Assembly (NCBI RefSeq): GCF_030445035.2
Contig: NC_080677.1
Coordinates: 158,411,169 to 158,475,168 of the forward strand
From: Dasypus novemcinctus
Taxonomy: Eukaryota > Chordata > Mammalia > Cingulata > Dasypodidae
Reading direction: 5' to 3'
DNA: 64,000 bases
The notes below the pieces were generated by a model. The model saw only the letters and a program-made list of their open reading frames with translations. It had not been told where the DNA came from and ran no database searches. The position numbers and the translations under genes were made by a program. The stretch's first letter is position 1. Each line of letters opens with the position of its first letter. Positions 42,601-53,920 of the stretch are shown here, in pieces.

Positions 42601-45600
42601 GGCATCAGAAAATCCAAACTGAGGAACAGGGTATAAAACAAACGACTGCCTTCTTAAAAATGGGTATGCATTGAGAGACAAAGGAAGGCTGTGGAACTCT
42701 TCTGGAAGAAAGGAAACTAAAGAGACGTGATGACGAAATGCAACATGAGATATCTGACCAAAGCCTGTGCCAGGAAAAATGATGCTCTCAAGGACATTAT
42801 TAAAGCCAGCTGGCCAAACTGGAATGTGGACTGTAGTTTAGGCAAAAGCGTTCCATGAATATCAAAATTTCTGAATTTGATAACTCAGCTATGGTTGGTA
42901 AGCTAGGTAGCCTTGTTTTCAGGAAATGCAAACTGAAGATAAAAGGCGTAAAGGGGTATGATATATCTAATTACTCTCAAATGGGTCAGAAAAAAAAATA
43001 TGTATATGTGCAATGTATTCTATTGCAAGAGGAGGAGGGGAGAAAGAGGCCCATAAAGCGCAGGGGCAAAATAGTCAATACTGGGGACTCTGGATAAAGG
43101 GTGCATGAAGTTCTTTGCACTATTCTTGCAACTTTTCTCCTCAGATTTGAAATTATTTAAAGAGAAAGAAAAATGATATTGGTGTCCATTTATGCATTTA
43201 AAATAATTGAACTGGCTTCTCTGACAGTTTGCTCCTTCTAGAACCCCCGTTCCTCGCCCAGCAAGAGCAGCCGTCTTCACGCTCGCAGTGGGTTCACGGC
43301 CCCGTGGGCGAGCGCTGCCAGGAGGAGCTGGGCAGGTCTCGCTGCACCTCTGAGGCCACGGGAACGCAGCTCTCAAACGGGCCAGAGCTCTGCGCTGGAG
43401 GACAGGCAGCGACAGGAGAGAGGCTTCACCGTCTTAGATTCCCAAGTGCTCCACTTCCTCATTTCCATTGCTCTGTTCCCTCTCTCCCCCTTTTCCTTTT
43501 TTTTTTTTTTTTTTCACATATTCCAAATCCTTTCTTTAAAGAACATGTAAAAACCTTTTTACAAAATTAAAGTTGAATATTGAAGGTTATTGGGGGAAAT
43601 GCCTTTGGAAGGCAAAAATTCTATTTTTTTTTCCTGCTTTAGTCTGAACACATACACAACAACTTGCCTCACATTTTCATGGAACTAAGGTGTTCGTGAG
43701 AACAGATAAGACCCCCTTTATAATAATATCCCAAATACTCCAAGCTGCCATCCTCCATTTACCAGGAAGTCCAGTATTTTCCCTGGGGCTCTGCCCCATC
43801 CTGAGACCGCTCATGGGCACTGGGTGTCACATGTTATCCGTATATTCCGTGGGCCCACCGACTCGGGATCTGCCTGCCCCAGGCTTGTTGCATGAACAGC
43901 AGCAGCTGTCAAGTAGCATCAGCCTCTCCCCTTGTCATGTCCCTCTAGGAGTTCTCAAAGGAATTAGGGGTTGGAAGCTTATCAAACACATGACAGCAAA
44001 TGTTTTACGGAATTCCAGAGCATTCCAAGGAGAGGCTGGAGCATCCCCTCCCCCGCTTCTTAGCCAGTATGGTTTGGGAAGGGCTGAGAAGGGCACACAT
44101 CCCAGGCCGAGCATGTCTGAGGACCATGTCCTCTTGGAAGGGGCAGGGAACAGAGCCCTCCTCAGGACTTTTTCAGCTTCTTTGTGCTAAGGTTTTGAGC
44201 TGCATGAAAAACACAAGCCTAGAGCTGTGAGTGTCACTCCTGGCCGCCTCCCGGGACAGCCTGCCTACGAGTGGAACAGGAACCTGATAATACCATTTAT
44301 GCCCCTGGATCCCGCTATGCCTGGAAGCAGAGACCCTTGGACATTCCAGTTATGTGGGTTAATACATCTTCACCCCTCACCCCCCGCCCCCTTTTTTAGC
44401 TTAAACTAGAGTGAACTGGATCTCTGTCAATTGCCCTGTAAAGAGTCCTGATGAAAAAGAGTTGCTAAGGTCATACATTTCATAAGTTCAATGACAGCCT
44501 CCAGGGTTGTTCCCTAGAGTGAAAGGAGACGGCAGCTGAGCTAGGGTGAATTATTTGCTGTTCCAGACACTGATAAAGGACCACGCCTCCGTGCTTTCTC
44601 AGGTGGGCCATCGTAACCAGAAACACGCTTGTAACATTTGCTTTGTGACTTCCAGCCAGCGACCTGGACCTCCTCCTGCATGTTCTCCTGGAAATGTGAA
44701 GAAGGAAAAGGCAAAGGAAGGGCAGAATGGGATTCTAGATCAAAGTTCTGAAGTAAAGAAAGCCGAGGAGGCCTGAGACAGAATGAGCCCGGGGCTCACT
44801 GCTTCCAGTCCTTACCAAAAGGTTCCACAGCAGCCTCAGGATTATTACAATTGTCCTACAGAGGACAGTTATCCGGAAGGACGGGTGGGAAGAGGCCATG
44901 TGGAGGCGGGAACAGCATTTGTGACGTCTCTGAGGAAGGAGGGTGCTTGGGCTTTGGAAAACCCGGGAAAAACAAAAGGCTATTCTGCCAGGGAGACAGA
45001 GGGGGAGGAAAGAGGCAGGAGAGCTGGGTAAGTCTCGTGATACTCGTATGGGCCCGGATAAGGATTTGGGACATCATCTGAGAGCAACAGGACGCCTCGG
45101 TGGGGGAAAAATCAGGTTTACACTTAAAAAGGCAACCGGATGCAGAAAGGCTGGAGGGAAAGAGTCCAGCTGGCACGACACTGCCTTAGGCCGACGGAAA
45201 GAGCATGGACAGGAGATGACAGGTGTGGGCAGACTTGGCAAGCCCTTAGCATGGAGACTCGGGAGGACTTAGGACTCTGAGGTTTGGGGGTGGCTGAGCT
45301 TTTTTTTGCGGGTTCGCCTTGGTATCGCCATAGGAGGCGTGCCCGTGGTTTGGGCTGGAAAGGGGCTCCCTGGGTGTCCTATCACCATAGCCCCTACCAG
45401 CACCCACAGCCCCACGGTGACCTCTACTCTGTGATCATAACTGGTAGAGCGAAGGTCCTGACAAGGAGGAGGTTTCTGACTTGAATGAGCACTGCTGGAT
45501 GCTGCTAAAATTGTAGAGAGAAAGACCTGGGCCCCGGAGGGCCAAAACTCAAACTGCCGTATCCTCCAGAGTTTCCTCTTTATCTTTTGAGATTTGAAAT

Positions 45601-48600
45601 CCGCAGCCGACCCAGAGAGCCTGTCAAGCCCAGGTTCATGACCTTTGACTCAACGCACAATAGAGCCCCCCTGCCTAAGCGCCCCCCCAGAAGAAGGTTA
45701 GACCCTGGCCCGATAAGAGGAGGCAAGTTCATTTCCTTTCTGGGCTGACAGAAATCCTTCGCCATCCCTAGAACCCGGAAGCTGCTTCTGTTGTGGCTCC
45801 TTTTGCTGCCAGACTTCGGTGTCGGGAATAAAACGCTGTCTCCGACCTGCCTTTCGCAATGCTCAGATGAGCCCACGCGTCCCCGAGCAGACCAGCGCCC
45901 CCTCGAGGCGGGCAGGTACCCCAGCAGCCGCCTCGGGATGAGGCAGGCCCAGGTGTCTTAGCTCACGCGTCACCAAGCAGCTTAAAAACACCCTGACTCA
46001 GCACGATGAGCGGCAGAGCCGCCCTTGCGAAAAGTGCCGAGAAAAATGGACAAAACTCGGCAAGAAGTGGAACTATTTGCTCGAGCACGTGCTCCCAATT
46101 TCAGAGACGAAGCGTCAGAGGAGAAAACATCCCTTTGGCTGTCTGGAAAGGAAAGGGCCCTTGGAGTTCTCATAAAGCAAAGCATCCAGAGCCTGATGGG
46201 CCTGGCTTGGGTCGGATCACGTCGGTCAACGTCAATCAGAGTAAAAAAAAAGAAAAAAAGAAACGTCTTTGAAAAATAGTCATTTAAGAAACAAAACATG
46301 AGCCATCTACGTAAAGACGGTTTGGCGTTTTTCCTCCAGAGGGCCCGCTCAGCTCTGGCTGGATTGCTAAGGTGACTGCTTCATCTTGAGGGATGCACCA
46401 TGATTTTTTTTAGGTTTGTTTTAGGAGGTGCCGGGGAATGAACCCAGGCGCCAGGTCATGTGAAGCAGGCGCTCAACCGCTGAGCTCCACCCACTCCCAA
46501 TGACCGTTGGTTTTTTATGTTTGGTTATTTGTTTGTATGTTTTTAGGAGGGACCAGGGATTGCACCCTGGACTTGGTTCATGGGAAGCAGGTGCTCAGCC
46601 GCTGGGCTCCACCCGCTCTCCAATGAGAGTTGGTTTTTTCGTTCATTTGGTTGTTTGTATGTGTTTAGGAGGGACACGGGATCGAACCCTGGACTGTGTT
46701 CATGGGAAGCAGGCGCTCAGCCGTGGAGCTCCGTCCGCTCCCCCGTGATGGGTTTTGGAGTCCGGGGGGTAGCAGGTGCTCTGAGCCTGGCGGAGGAGCA
46801 CTTCCAGGAACGACCCCTGATGACCTCCCCTGGGGCCTCACGGGTCTGCTCGCCTCAGCAGGGGCTCGGCATTCGCTGGCGTCTCGAAGCGGCTCTGGGG
46901 GGAGCCTCAGGTAGTTCCCTCCCCCTGGCCCGTGGCTGGAGCTTCTGCCCCCCGGCAGTGCCCGGGGTCTTTCCCGCACAGGAGGCCGACAGGCGCCCGA
47001 TGGTCTCGGAGGCCGAGTCCGCGAGCGGCTGAGGAAGCACAGCGCTCCACGCGAGGACACCTGAGCGTTCAGGCTCCCCAAGCGGAACCCGGCGCCCCCG
47101 CTGGAGGACACACCGTCCTGCCCTCTAGGACCTCGTGACCGGTCTCAGCCAGTCTCAGCCACCCCCTGCTTATTAATTCAACAAATATTTCCAATACGTC
47201 AGACCTGGAAACTCTGGGGAGGCGCTGTGGAACAAGCAGGAAAGGTCTTTGTCCTTTTGAGACTCACAGTCTAGCGGAGGACGCAGGCAACAAGCAAGTG
47301 AACGGATAGGTAAAATAATCACAAATTGTGTTAAGGGCTCTGAAGAGAACAGGGTGCTTCGATATTCTGCAGGGCACAAACTCACCACTCGCAGGGCAGC
47401 CAGGCTGGATAAATCTATACAAGTATCCTGACACACTGGGTCAAATCTCCCTCACTGTGACTTGCACACCTTGAAGCTGGGTTTCCCCTTTTGAGTGGCT
47501 CTTCCTAGGCCCACCCAGTAACACTGGGAGACAGAGCTAGGACTTTTCTGCAGCACATGGCCTCAGTGCAGGCATTTATTGTGAAGACACTGTGTGTGCG
47601 TCACAGCTCAGCCCCTCAGAAGCTACAGGACACCAGCATGCCCGGCTTCAGGTTCCCCGACTGAGGAGCGGGTGTGCGGTGGGGACCCAGCAGGGCTGGT
47701 GTTAGGACAGAGAGGAGTGGGTGTGAAGCAGCAGTGCTCCCACCCCGTCCTCGGCGCGCCGTCCTCCCTCGTGAGAACACGAGCAAGTGCCAGGACTGGG
47801 GGCGCTAGACAGGGTGCCACTGAGGCAGAACTCCAGAGCACCATCTCGTCTCTGGGCCGGAGCCTTAGACGAGGATGGCATTTGCCCTTGGAGCAGGTGC
47901 ATCTCCCTGCTGGCTCGCCCTGAGGGGGCACTCGCCACCTAATCCACAAGCGACAGAGCCTTGCCTACGGTTCCTCCCCAGGACACATGCAGGTGGGATC
48001 CAGAGAGAGACATTCTGCACAGCGTTACAAGGTTCTGCTTTTACAAAGCACGTGCCTAAGCCTTGACCACAAGTTCAGGGCCTGGAAGCCGGGGCCAGAA
48101 TCTCCCGTCTGCCGCGTACCTGTGGGCCGCGCACCTGTGGGCCGCGCACCTGTGGGCCGCGTACCTGTGGAGGGCGGAGCGGGCGTCGCTGGGCTGGCGG
48201 TGCCCAGGCTTGTCCATCGTGAGGCGAGCCCGGCCCTGGCCATGGCCCGCTGGTAGTTATCGTAGAGAGTCTTTCCGTACTGTGGAGGGAGAAGAAAAAA
48301 GAAGAAAGCAAAGAATCCACTTATATTGAAGTCTGCAGTTCATCGCCATAAACACATTAGGGAAAAAGTTATCCTATGGCTACTCTTTTTACCCCTTGCC
48401 TGGGTTTTACTTTAGCACAAGTATTTCAATAAAAAAATCCATGTCTTGTTTTTTCTCATGTTAAGTAACTTCCCAGCTGAGCAAAGTCAGGGGATACTTT
48501 TATCTTTACATTTGAGAGCTTCAGCCACCCAATTCTACGTAACTCCCCTGTGATGACATGCTTTTCTTCTTAGTGGCACACTGAACTGGCAATAATCTCC

Positions 48601-48900
48601 ATGAATAACTATCGGAAACATCTCAGGTGAAGGAAACCCTCCTTCCCATGTTCCGGGAGAGGCCATGTTTCTATCCCTCCAATTTTAGAAACCCGACTGG
48701 GCAAATAAACAAGATAATGCCTGTGGATGCAGCCAAAGATGTGCATGGCTGTTTCACAAAGACAACAGTTAGGAAATTCAAGACAGGGGGATTTCCACGG
48801 GCACGCTCACCTTGGCAATCCTTATTCCCATGATCCACTGATTTAAGGTTCTGGCGTCATCACAGCATAGATACCTGATATACTGCGACTCCTTCTGAAT
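39093..48900 (-). CDS. APBB1IP: APBB1IP (RIAM), last four coding exons
   Basis: The CDS joins, in transcript order, 48900-48811, 48279-48165, 41543-41440 and 39572-39093. This gives 789 nt (262 aa plus stop) in consistent phase. RIAM is a Rap1-GTP-interacting adaptor with RA and PH domains and proline-rich ends. It recruits talin and Ena/VASP proteins and supports integrin activation, mainly in leukocytes. The window holds the end of the PH domain ('YLCCDDARTLNQWIMGIRIA'), a Ser/Pro/Ala linker and the proline-rich tail ending QDFMSDLMKALQKKRGNVA. The RA domain and N-terminus lie beyond the right edge. Confidence 0.95.
39573..41439. other. APBB1IP intron
   Basis: Unique sequence with a run of 14 C at 39690-39703. 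No SINE or additional exon was found. Confidence 0.5.
41440..41543 (-). CDS. APBB1IP: APBB1IP exon: Ala/Pro/Ser-rich linker
   Basis: It reads (G)LKAGATQPNGQIPPAAPSAS, then AGVPEAHRQAEAAK, with acceptor TCACCTCTAG and donor GTAACG. 'TQPNGQIP' and the 'EA.R.AE..K' helix match my recollection of the mammalian RIAM linker. The start phase fits the G left by the previous exon. Confidence 0.9.
41544..46402. other. APBB1IP intron (right part), mostly unique with old repeats
   Basis: At about 42590-43180 lies a worn interspersed repeat ending 'ttgcaacttttctcctcag...gaaattatttaaagag'. At about 45512-45870 a segment ending 'cgggaataaaacgctgtctc' resembles a solo LTR end. The remainder (43200-45500) is unassigned. 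No exon joining the flanking APBB1IP exons was found, and their phases already agree. Confidence 0.4.
46403..46742 (-). repeat. Tandem array of three tRNA-derived SINE heads
   Basis: Three antisense units (about 46403-46498, 46510-46620, 46632-46742) share TTTAGGAGG, a B-box-like 'GGGATCGAACCC' or variant, 'TGGGAAGCAGG', 'GCTCAGCCG' and 'TCC(A/G)(C/T)CC(A/G)CTC'. Equivalent bases are 121 bp apart in both intervals. Between units 'AATGA..GTTGGTTTTTT' recurs. Confidence 0.8.
46743..48111. other. APBB1IP intron, GC-rich then mixed
   Basis: 46743-47150 is GC-rich with no splice-supported exon. From 47165 to 47350 a worn 'TTCAACAAATATTT' type repeat is present ('ttttgagactcacagtctag'). The rest is unassigned. 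Confidence 0.4.
48112..48171 (-). repeat. 15-bp minisatellite carrying repeated 5' splice sites
   Basis: Four 15-bp units (48112-48126, 48127-48141, 48142-48156, 48157-48171) read on the - strand as CACAG|GT(A/G)CGCGGCC-like units. Each contains CAGGTACGC or CAGGTGCGC. The unit length is a multiple of three and no stop occurs, so each extra unit would add five residues (T/A-R-P-T-G). Confidence 0.9.
48165..48279 (-). CDS. APBB1IP: APBB1IP exon: post-PH segment, donor inside a 15-bp tandem repeat
   Basis: It encodes YGKTLYDNYQRAMARAGLAS, RWTSLGTASPATPAPPST and the first base of Gly. The acceptor is CCCTCCACAG. The first donor CAG|GTACGC is the first of four similar sites spaced by 15 bp. The exon end given here is the one matching the family length; longer in-frame variants are possible. 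Confidence 0.9.
48280..48810. other. Short APBB1IP intron
   Basis: 531 bp between the two PH-proximal exons. No repeat was recognised. Confidence 0.6.
48811..48900 (-). CDS. APBB1IP: APBB1IP exon: C-terminal part of the PH domain
   Basis: 30 codons read IQKESQYIRYLCCDDARTLN, then QWIMGIRIAK, between a CATCCTCAG acceptor and a GTGAGC donor. This includes the last strand and the C-terminal helix of the PH domain, with the conserved Trp. Confidence 0.93.
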
Positions 48901-48954
48901 CTGAGGATGCTAGAAGGAAGCGGTTTGAAAAGCAGTTTATGTCTCCATCCACAG

Positions 48955-49350
48955 ACAAAAGGATAGACTAAACGAGGGGCAGACACACAATGGCGTATGA
49001 TTCAGCCACACAAAAGAATGAAGTTCTGAGGCATGCTACGGCCTCGATGAGCCTTGATAACATGCTGCTGGGCAAAGTTGGCCAGACATGAAAGGACAAA
49101 CACTGTATGATCCCACTTCTATGGAATATCTAGAATGAGCCAAATCATTGAGACCGAAAGTAGGTTTATTGAGGACTTATTGCTTAATGGGTGCAGAGTT
49201 TCTGTTGGTGATGATGGACAAGTATTGGTAATGGATGGTGGTGAAGGTAGCCCAACATTTTGAATGTAATTAATACCACTGAATTGTACCCTTGAAAGTG
49301 GCAAAAACAGGACATTTCATGTGATATATGTTACCCCAATTTATATTACA
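48955..49350 (+). mobile_element. Old L1 3'-end fragment
   Basis: 'cacacaaaagaatgaagttc', 'gccagacatgaaaggacaaa', 'tgtatgatcccacttctatg', 'ttattgcttaatgggtgcag' and 'accactgaattgtaccctt' follow each other in the order of the mammalian L1M 3' end. Confidence 0.75.
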
Positions 49351-49775
49351 TATAAACCCCCAATTTATGACAGCTTAATGTATTAGGAGTTCAAATCACC
49401 TACAAATTTTTTAATACTAACAACATGTGTGATTTATTGAGGTGGTGGCAAAAAAATGACTGGTGATAATGTTAGCACCAGGACGAGGTGTTTTTAAAAA
49501 AATGATTAAATTCCTGAAGGATTTAAGAAATGTTACATGATTTGTTATAAGCACATCCCTCTGTGTTATCAGCCCTGATTTCCATTTTGGCTTTTTCACT
49601 TCTTAAAGCCTTCACTTTGATCACGTCTCTAGATTCACAGGAAAATGGCGTCGCTTCCCCATTTACCAGCGAAAGGGCCTGACGTCATTCTTATGTTGCA
49701 GAAGGAGCAGCTCTGAGACCTGTGGTTTGTGCCTCAGTCCCACGGTTATTTGCTATCAGTAGTGCAGAGTTTCTT

Positions 49776-50175
49776 TTGAAAAAATATTTATTTATCCCCC
49801 CCCCCCCAGTTGTCTGCTCTCTGTGTCCATTCACTGTGTGTTCTTCAGTGTCTGCTTGCAGTATTATCAGCAGCACCGGAATCTATGTCTCTTTTTTGTT
49901 GTGTCATCTTGCTGTGTCAGCTCTCCGTGTGTGCGACGCTATTCCTGGGCAGGCTGCACTTTTTTTGCGCTGGGCGGCTCTCCTTACGGGGAACACTCCT
50001 TGCGCGTGGGGCTCCCCTACACGGGGGACCCCCCCTGCGTGGCACGGCACCCCTTGCACATATCAGCACTGTGCGTGGGTCAGCTCATCACACGGGTCAG
50101 GAGGCCCTGGGTTTGAACCCTGGACCTCCCATGTGGTAGGTGGATGCTCTATCCATTGAGCCAAACCTGCTTCCC
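49776..50175 (-). repeat. DAS-type SINE with 15-bp target-site duplication
   Basis: AGTGCAGAGTTTCTT occurs at 49761-49775 and 50176-50190. The element between runs from an AT-rich tail and a run of 13 C to the head GAGCCAAACCTGCTTCCC. Confidence 0.93.
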
Positions 50176-50190
50176 AGTGCAGAGTTTCTT

Positions 50191-51966
50191 GATTCCCCGC
50201 CCCCCCTAGTTTTTCAAACTGTCATCTCCCACCCAGGCAGGTGATGCCTCGAGAAGGGATATTTCTGGTGTCCAGTGGCCTGGGCCGTGGGGTGCAGCAT
50301 GACCCCAGGCTCTCCAGGCCTGCTGCGAGCCCAGTGGGCAAGCTCAGAGGGACAGGCCTGGGGCCCTGGCCGTGCAAACCCCCTTCCTTGGGGCTCCTGG
50401 CCCCTCTGCCCTGGCTGGGTGCTTAACCAGGCTCGCTCTCCACTGCCCAGAAACCCCAGGGCTGCCTGGGCGGCCCAGGGCCCAGGTGTGGAAATAATCG
50501 TCAAAGGAAACAAGCAAGACTTCCTGTTCAGCTGCAAGCCGGCGACCCGGCCCGGTTCTAAGGACTGGGCCGCGCGCATGTGCCCGGGCACTATAAGCTT
50601 TATTACAAGGACGAGTGCGGAGCCCACCGTGTGTGTGTGTGTGTGTGTGTGCGTGTGCGTGTGCGTGTGCGTGTGTGTGTGTAGCCCTTTCTTCTTCCCC
50701 AGCTCCTCAGAGGGGTTTGTTAACCCTGCCAGGACAAGCCCACGTGGCCGCTGGTCCTGACGCCGCACTGAGATGCCGGGGAGCCAGGGAACCCCTACCT
50801 GCTGGCTGGCAGACAGGCAAGGGCGAGCGGCCAGTTCCTCCACGAGGACTGCGGGCTCCCCTCCACTGCACTTTTGCTTCCAGCCTCATCCCTGACGGCC
50901 AAGAAATGGCTGTGCAAGGCTGACCTAAGCAAGGGGCATGTTCTGGAAACTTCCTTTGAAAGGCGGGGCTCCCTGGGCCTGGGAGGCAGCGTCTGGGCAG
51001 TTACTTTGCAGGTCTTTGCGGAAAGGTTAATGAGAGATGAGATGCACAGAGGTCAGGGGCCTGATGTGTGGTTGGCGGACAGAGGTCACGACTCTACATC
51101 TTGCCCCGTGCCCCACTAGAACCGCGCAGGCTCCGGACCTACCACCTGGAATCCCTGTACTTAGATGAAGCTATTAGGCCCCAACTCTAGGTTTTAATGA
51201 TCCCACAGAAAAAAGCAGAAATTATGCCAAAGAATTCCTCCCTCTGTCCCTTTGAGCCGATTGGGGAAAATCTACTCTTATGCCTTGATCTGACCACTTC
51301 CTTTCTTTGGGCCCTTGGGCCCTCAGAATTCGCCTTGGCATCTCCGCCAGCAGGTCCGTGCGATCTTGCTCAGAAACCCTGATTCTGCTGGCCCCAGGGC
51401 AAGGCCCCCCCCACCCCGGGGCCTCTGGGGTCGGCTGTGCGTCTCCTTTCCAGCCAGCAGGTGGCAGCAGACACGGCCGGATGTGCGCCTTTCCCTGTCC
51501 TGGCGGTTCAAGGCTCCCTCCGTCATTCCCGTGTCAGATTGTAGTTTTGCAAATGTTGCCCCAGTCATCCTCCTTCTGGAGGCCTTTAAAGCTGGAAATC
51601 CCCCTCAGCTCAGATAAGATGGCCCAACAGCAAAAGGGATTTGTTACATTAATGAACCGAAAGGTGATATTGATGAAAACTGTACTAAATCGAGCACTTA
51701 CTCCTGGGGGGAATGGGACGTTCCATGACGCCCTCAGCGGTAAAATCTGCAAAACCAAACCACAGGCCTGGTCTTTCAGCGCGGGAGACGCAGCTCCCTA
51801 ACTCAGAACAGTCTCCCCATGGCCAGGGAAGAGGAGCACACTTCGGCTTCTAAGGCATTTCCATGTTAATACTTCCTTGAAAGCAGCTCTTTTCTTCCCC
51901 AGAGTCATTTAAGAAATTGACAAAACCTTCAGCTTTTGATATTAACTATATATATAAAAAATAAAA
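50191..51966. other. APBB1IP intron, GC-rich unique sequence
   Basis: Long open frames here (for example 50214-50843 on the - strand) run through the (TG)n tract and have no family match. No splice-supported exon of the RIAM PH or RA domain was found. Confidence 0.4.
50629..50682. repeat. (TG)n microsatellite with TGCG interruptions
   Basis: About 54 bp of alternating GT with four GTGCGT variants in the second half. Confidence 0.95.
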
Positions 51967-52380
51967 AAAAAAATTAAATTTATTTCTCTTCCCTACTTCC
52001 CCACCCCATTGTCTCTTCTCTGTGTCCATTCACTGTGTGTTCTTCTGTGTCTGCTTGTATTCTTGTCATGTGGCACCAGGAAAATGTCACTTTTTGTTGT
52101 TGTTGTTGTGTCATTTGCTGTGTCAGCTCTCCGTGTGGGTGGCGTCATTCCTGGGCAGGCTGCACTTTCTTTCACGCTGGGCAGCTCTCCTTACGGGGCA
52201 CACTCTTTGCGCGTGGGGCTCCCCTATGCGGGGGACACCCCTGTGTGGCAGGGCACTCCTTGTGTGCACATCAGCACTGTGCATGGGCCAGCTCCACACG
52301 GGTCAGGAGGCCCAGGGTTTGAACCGCGGACCTCCCATGTGGTAGACGGACACTCTATCAGTTGAGCCATAACCACTTCC
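51967..52380 (-). repeat. DAS-type SINE
   Basis: An A/T-rich tail with AAATTTATTTCTCTTCCC is followed by the body and head ending GAGCCATAACCACTTCCC. CpGs in the body are partly kept. Confidence 0.88.
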
Positions 52381-53547
52381 CATATAGATATATATTTTGT
52401 CCTTGTCCATCGGGAGCCAGGCCCCCAGGAGCGGGGACAGTAAGTCTCATTGTGTTTGCAACGACATGCCCAGAGCAGCTGCCTGTCTGGAGGTATCCAT
52501 GTCAACAGCCCAGGAAACAACCCCGGAAGGATGGGATTCACCCGAACACAGTACAACGTGACAATTCCAGGAACTGTAACGACTTCTGAGCACAAAACAG
52601 AGGCGAGTGCCTGTGCACTTGAGCGCTCAGGGCGCCCCTCTGATGCTGGGCCGGTGCTCATGCTTTCCCACGGCACTGGGCTGCCTCGCTCGCCCCTGCA
52701 CCCCGGGGAGCTCGGGTGTGCGCAGGGGAGTCCCGCAGCCAGGGCCCTGAGGCCCCTTGCAGGCCGCAGCCGGTACGGTTCCAAGACGGGCTGCTCCTTT
52801 CGAAGCCCTTGGAAGAGCAGAACCCCGCAGGCTTCCAGGCACTGCCCTGCGAGCCGCACTTCCCCTCCAGGCTCGCCTCGGGGCCCCACCGCAGGGCCTA
52901 TTCCCCGAGCCTCTTGCTGAAAAATGGTTTGCAGAGGGGTTGAAGGAAAAATGCTGTTCAGGGCCAACACCTGAGTCTTTCGCAGTCGATTTACCCTCTT
53001 AGGACCCGCAGCACCGTTCACAAAAGGGCGGGCACTCGCAGGACCTCACGTCAAAGGCCCCTTACAAACGCACTTAGGGGAGCTGAGTGCCCGGGGCTAA
53101 GCAATCTGCCCACGGCCCAAGGCAGGGGCAAAAACAGAGCCTGACCCAGGTCCCCTTTGTTCTAAGATCCCTGCAGAAGCTAACAAACACCCGGACCCTA
53201 GGCATAGGAAGACGAGCAGGAGCGCGCCCGCCCATCACCAGGGAGGGCCAGCAGGGGCACTGGTGGAGGAACAGAGCTGCGGCTCCTCCATGGCATGGCA
53301 AGTTTCACGCCGAAGCATCGAAAACAGAGGCATGGCCGGGGCTGCTTTGGAGGAGCCATCTCAGACGAGGTGACAGAGCTACACATGCTATGTGGCTAAG
53401 CCCGGGAACCGAGGAAAGAGAGGCAGAAGTATCCTACAGAGGAGTCCGTGGAGGAGTCTCATATGCCAGGCGAGCACATGAGATGCTGACCTCCAGGCAT
53501 GGACACGGAAAGCCACAGAGCGATGCGGGACAAACAGGCAGTGGCTT
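52381..53547. other. APBB1IP intron, GC-rich unique sequence
   Basis: The open frame 52224-53021 on the - strand (265 codons) runs into the neighbouring SINE head and shows no domain that I recognise. It is probably a chance frame in GC-rich DNA. Confidence 0.4.
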
Positions 53548-53920
53548 TGTTTTTAATCCCCCCTCATGGCCCCTGCTTGCTGTCTGCTCTCTGTGTCCAT
53601 TCGTTGTGCGTTCTTCTGTGTCTGTATCTAGTTATTTATTTCCCTCCCCCCCTTGCGGCTTGCTTGCTCTCCGCGCTCTGTGTCCATTCACTGCGCGATC
53701 TGCGTTTTTTTGCTTGTCTCCCTTTTTTGTGGCATCACCTTGCTGAGACGGCTCTCTGCGGAGCCTGGGGGCAACAGCTCTCCCTGGTGCTTGCGGGCCG
53801 GCAGCTCTCTGTGGCTCTTGCGGGCGAGCTTCCCTTCACAAGGAGGGCCCGGGACATGAACCCGGGGCCTCCTATGTGGTAGACGGGAGCCCAACTGATT
53901 GAGTCACAGCTGCTTCCCCT
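53548..53920 (-). repeat. DAS-group SINE, twin-tail form
   Basis: It contains two successive 'CTCTCTGTGTCCATTC' or 'GCTCTGTGTCCATTCACTGC' segments separated by TTATTTATTTCCCTCCCC. The head ends GAGTCACAGCTGCTTCCC. It has the same architecture as 29365-29721. Confidence 0.8.

Noticed and set aside
45512-45870. Solo LTR of an endogenous retrovirus
   Set aside because: An AATAAA near a GC-rich end is suggestive, but no matching TG...CA ends or target-site duplication could be fixed by eye; not called as a feature.
46403-46742. CRISPR-like array of regularly spaced repeats
   Set aside because: Units are tRNA-derived SINE heads with A-tail remnants in mammalian DNA; no short palindromic repeats with unique spacers.
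50214-50843. 209-codon open frame on the - strand
   Set aside because: It reads through the (TG)n microsatellite as (HT)n; a chance frame.
52224-53021. 265-codon open frame on the - strand
   Set aside because: It starts in GC-rich unique intron and ends in a SINE head; no domain, no splice support.
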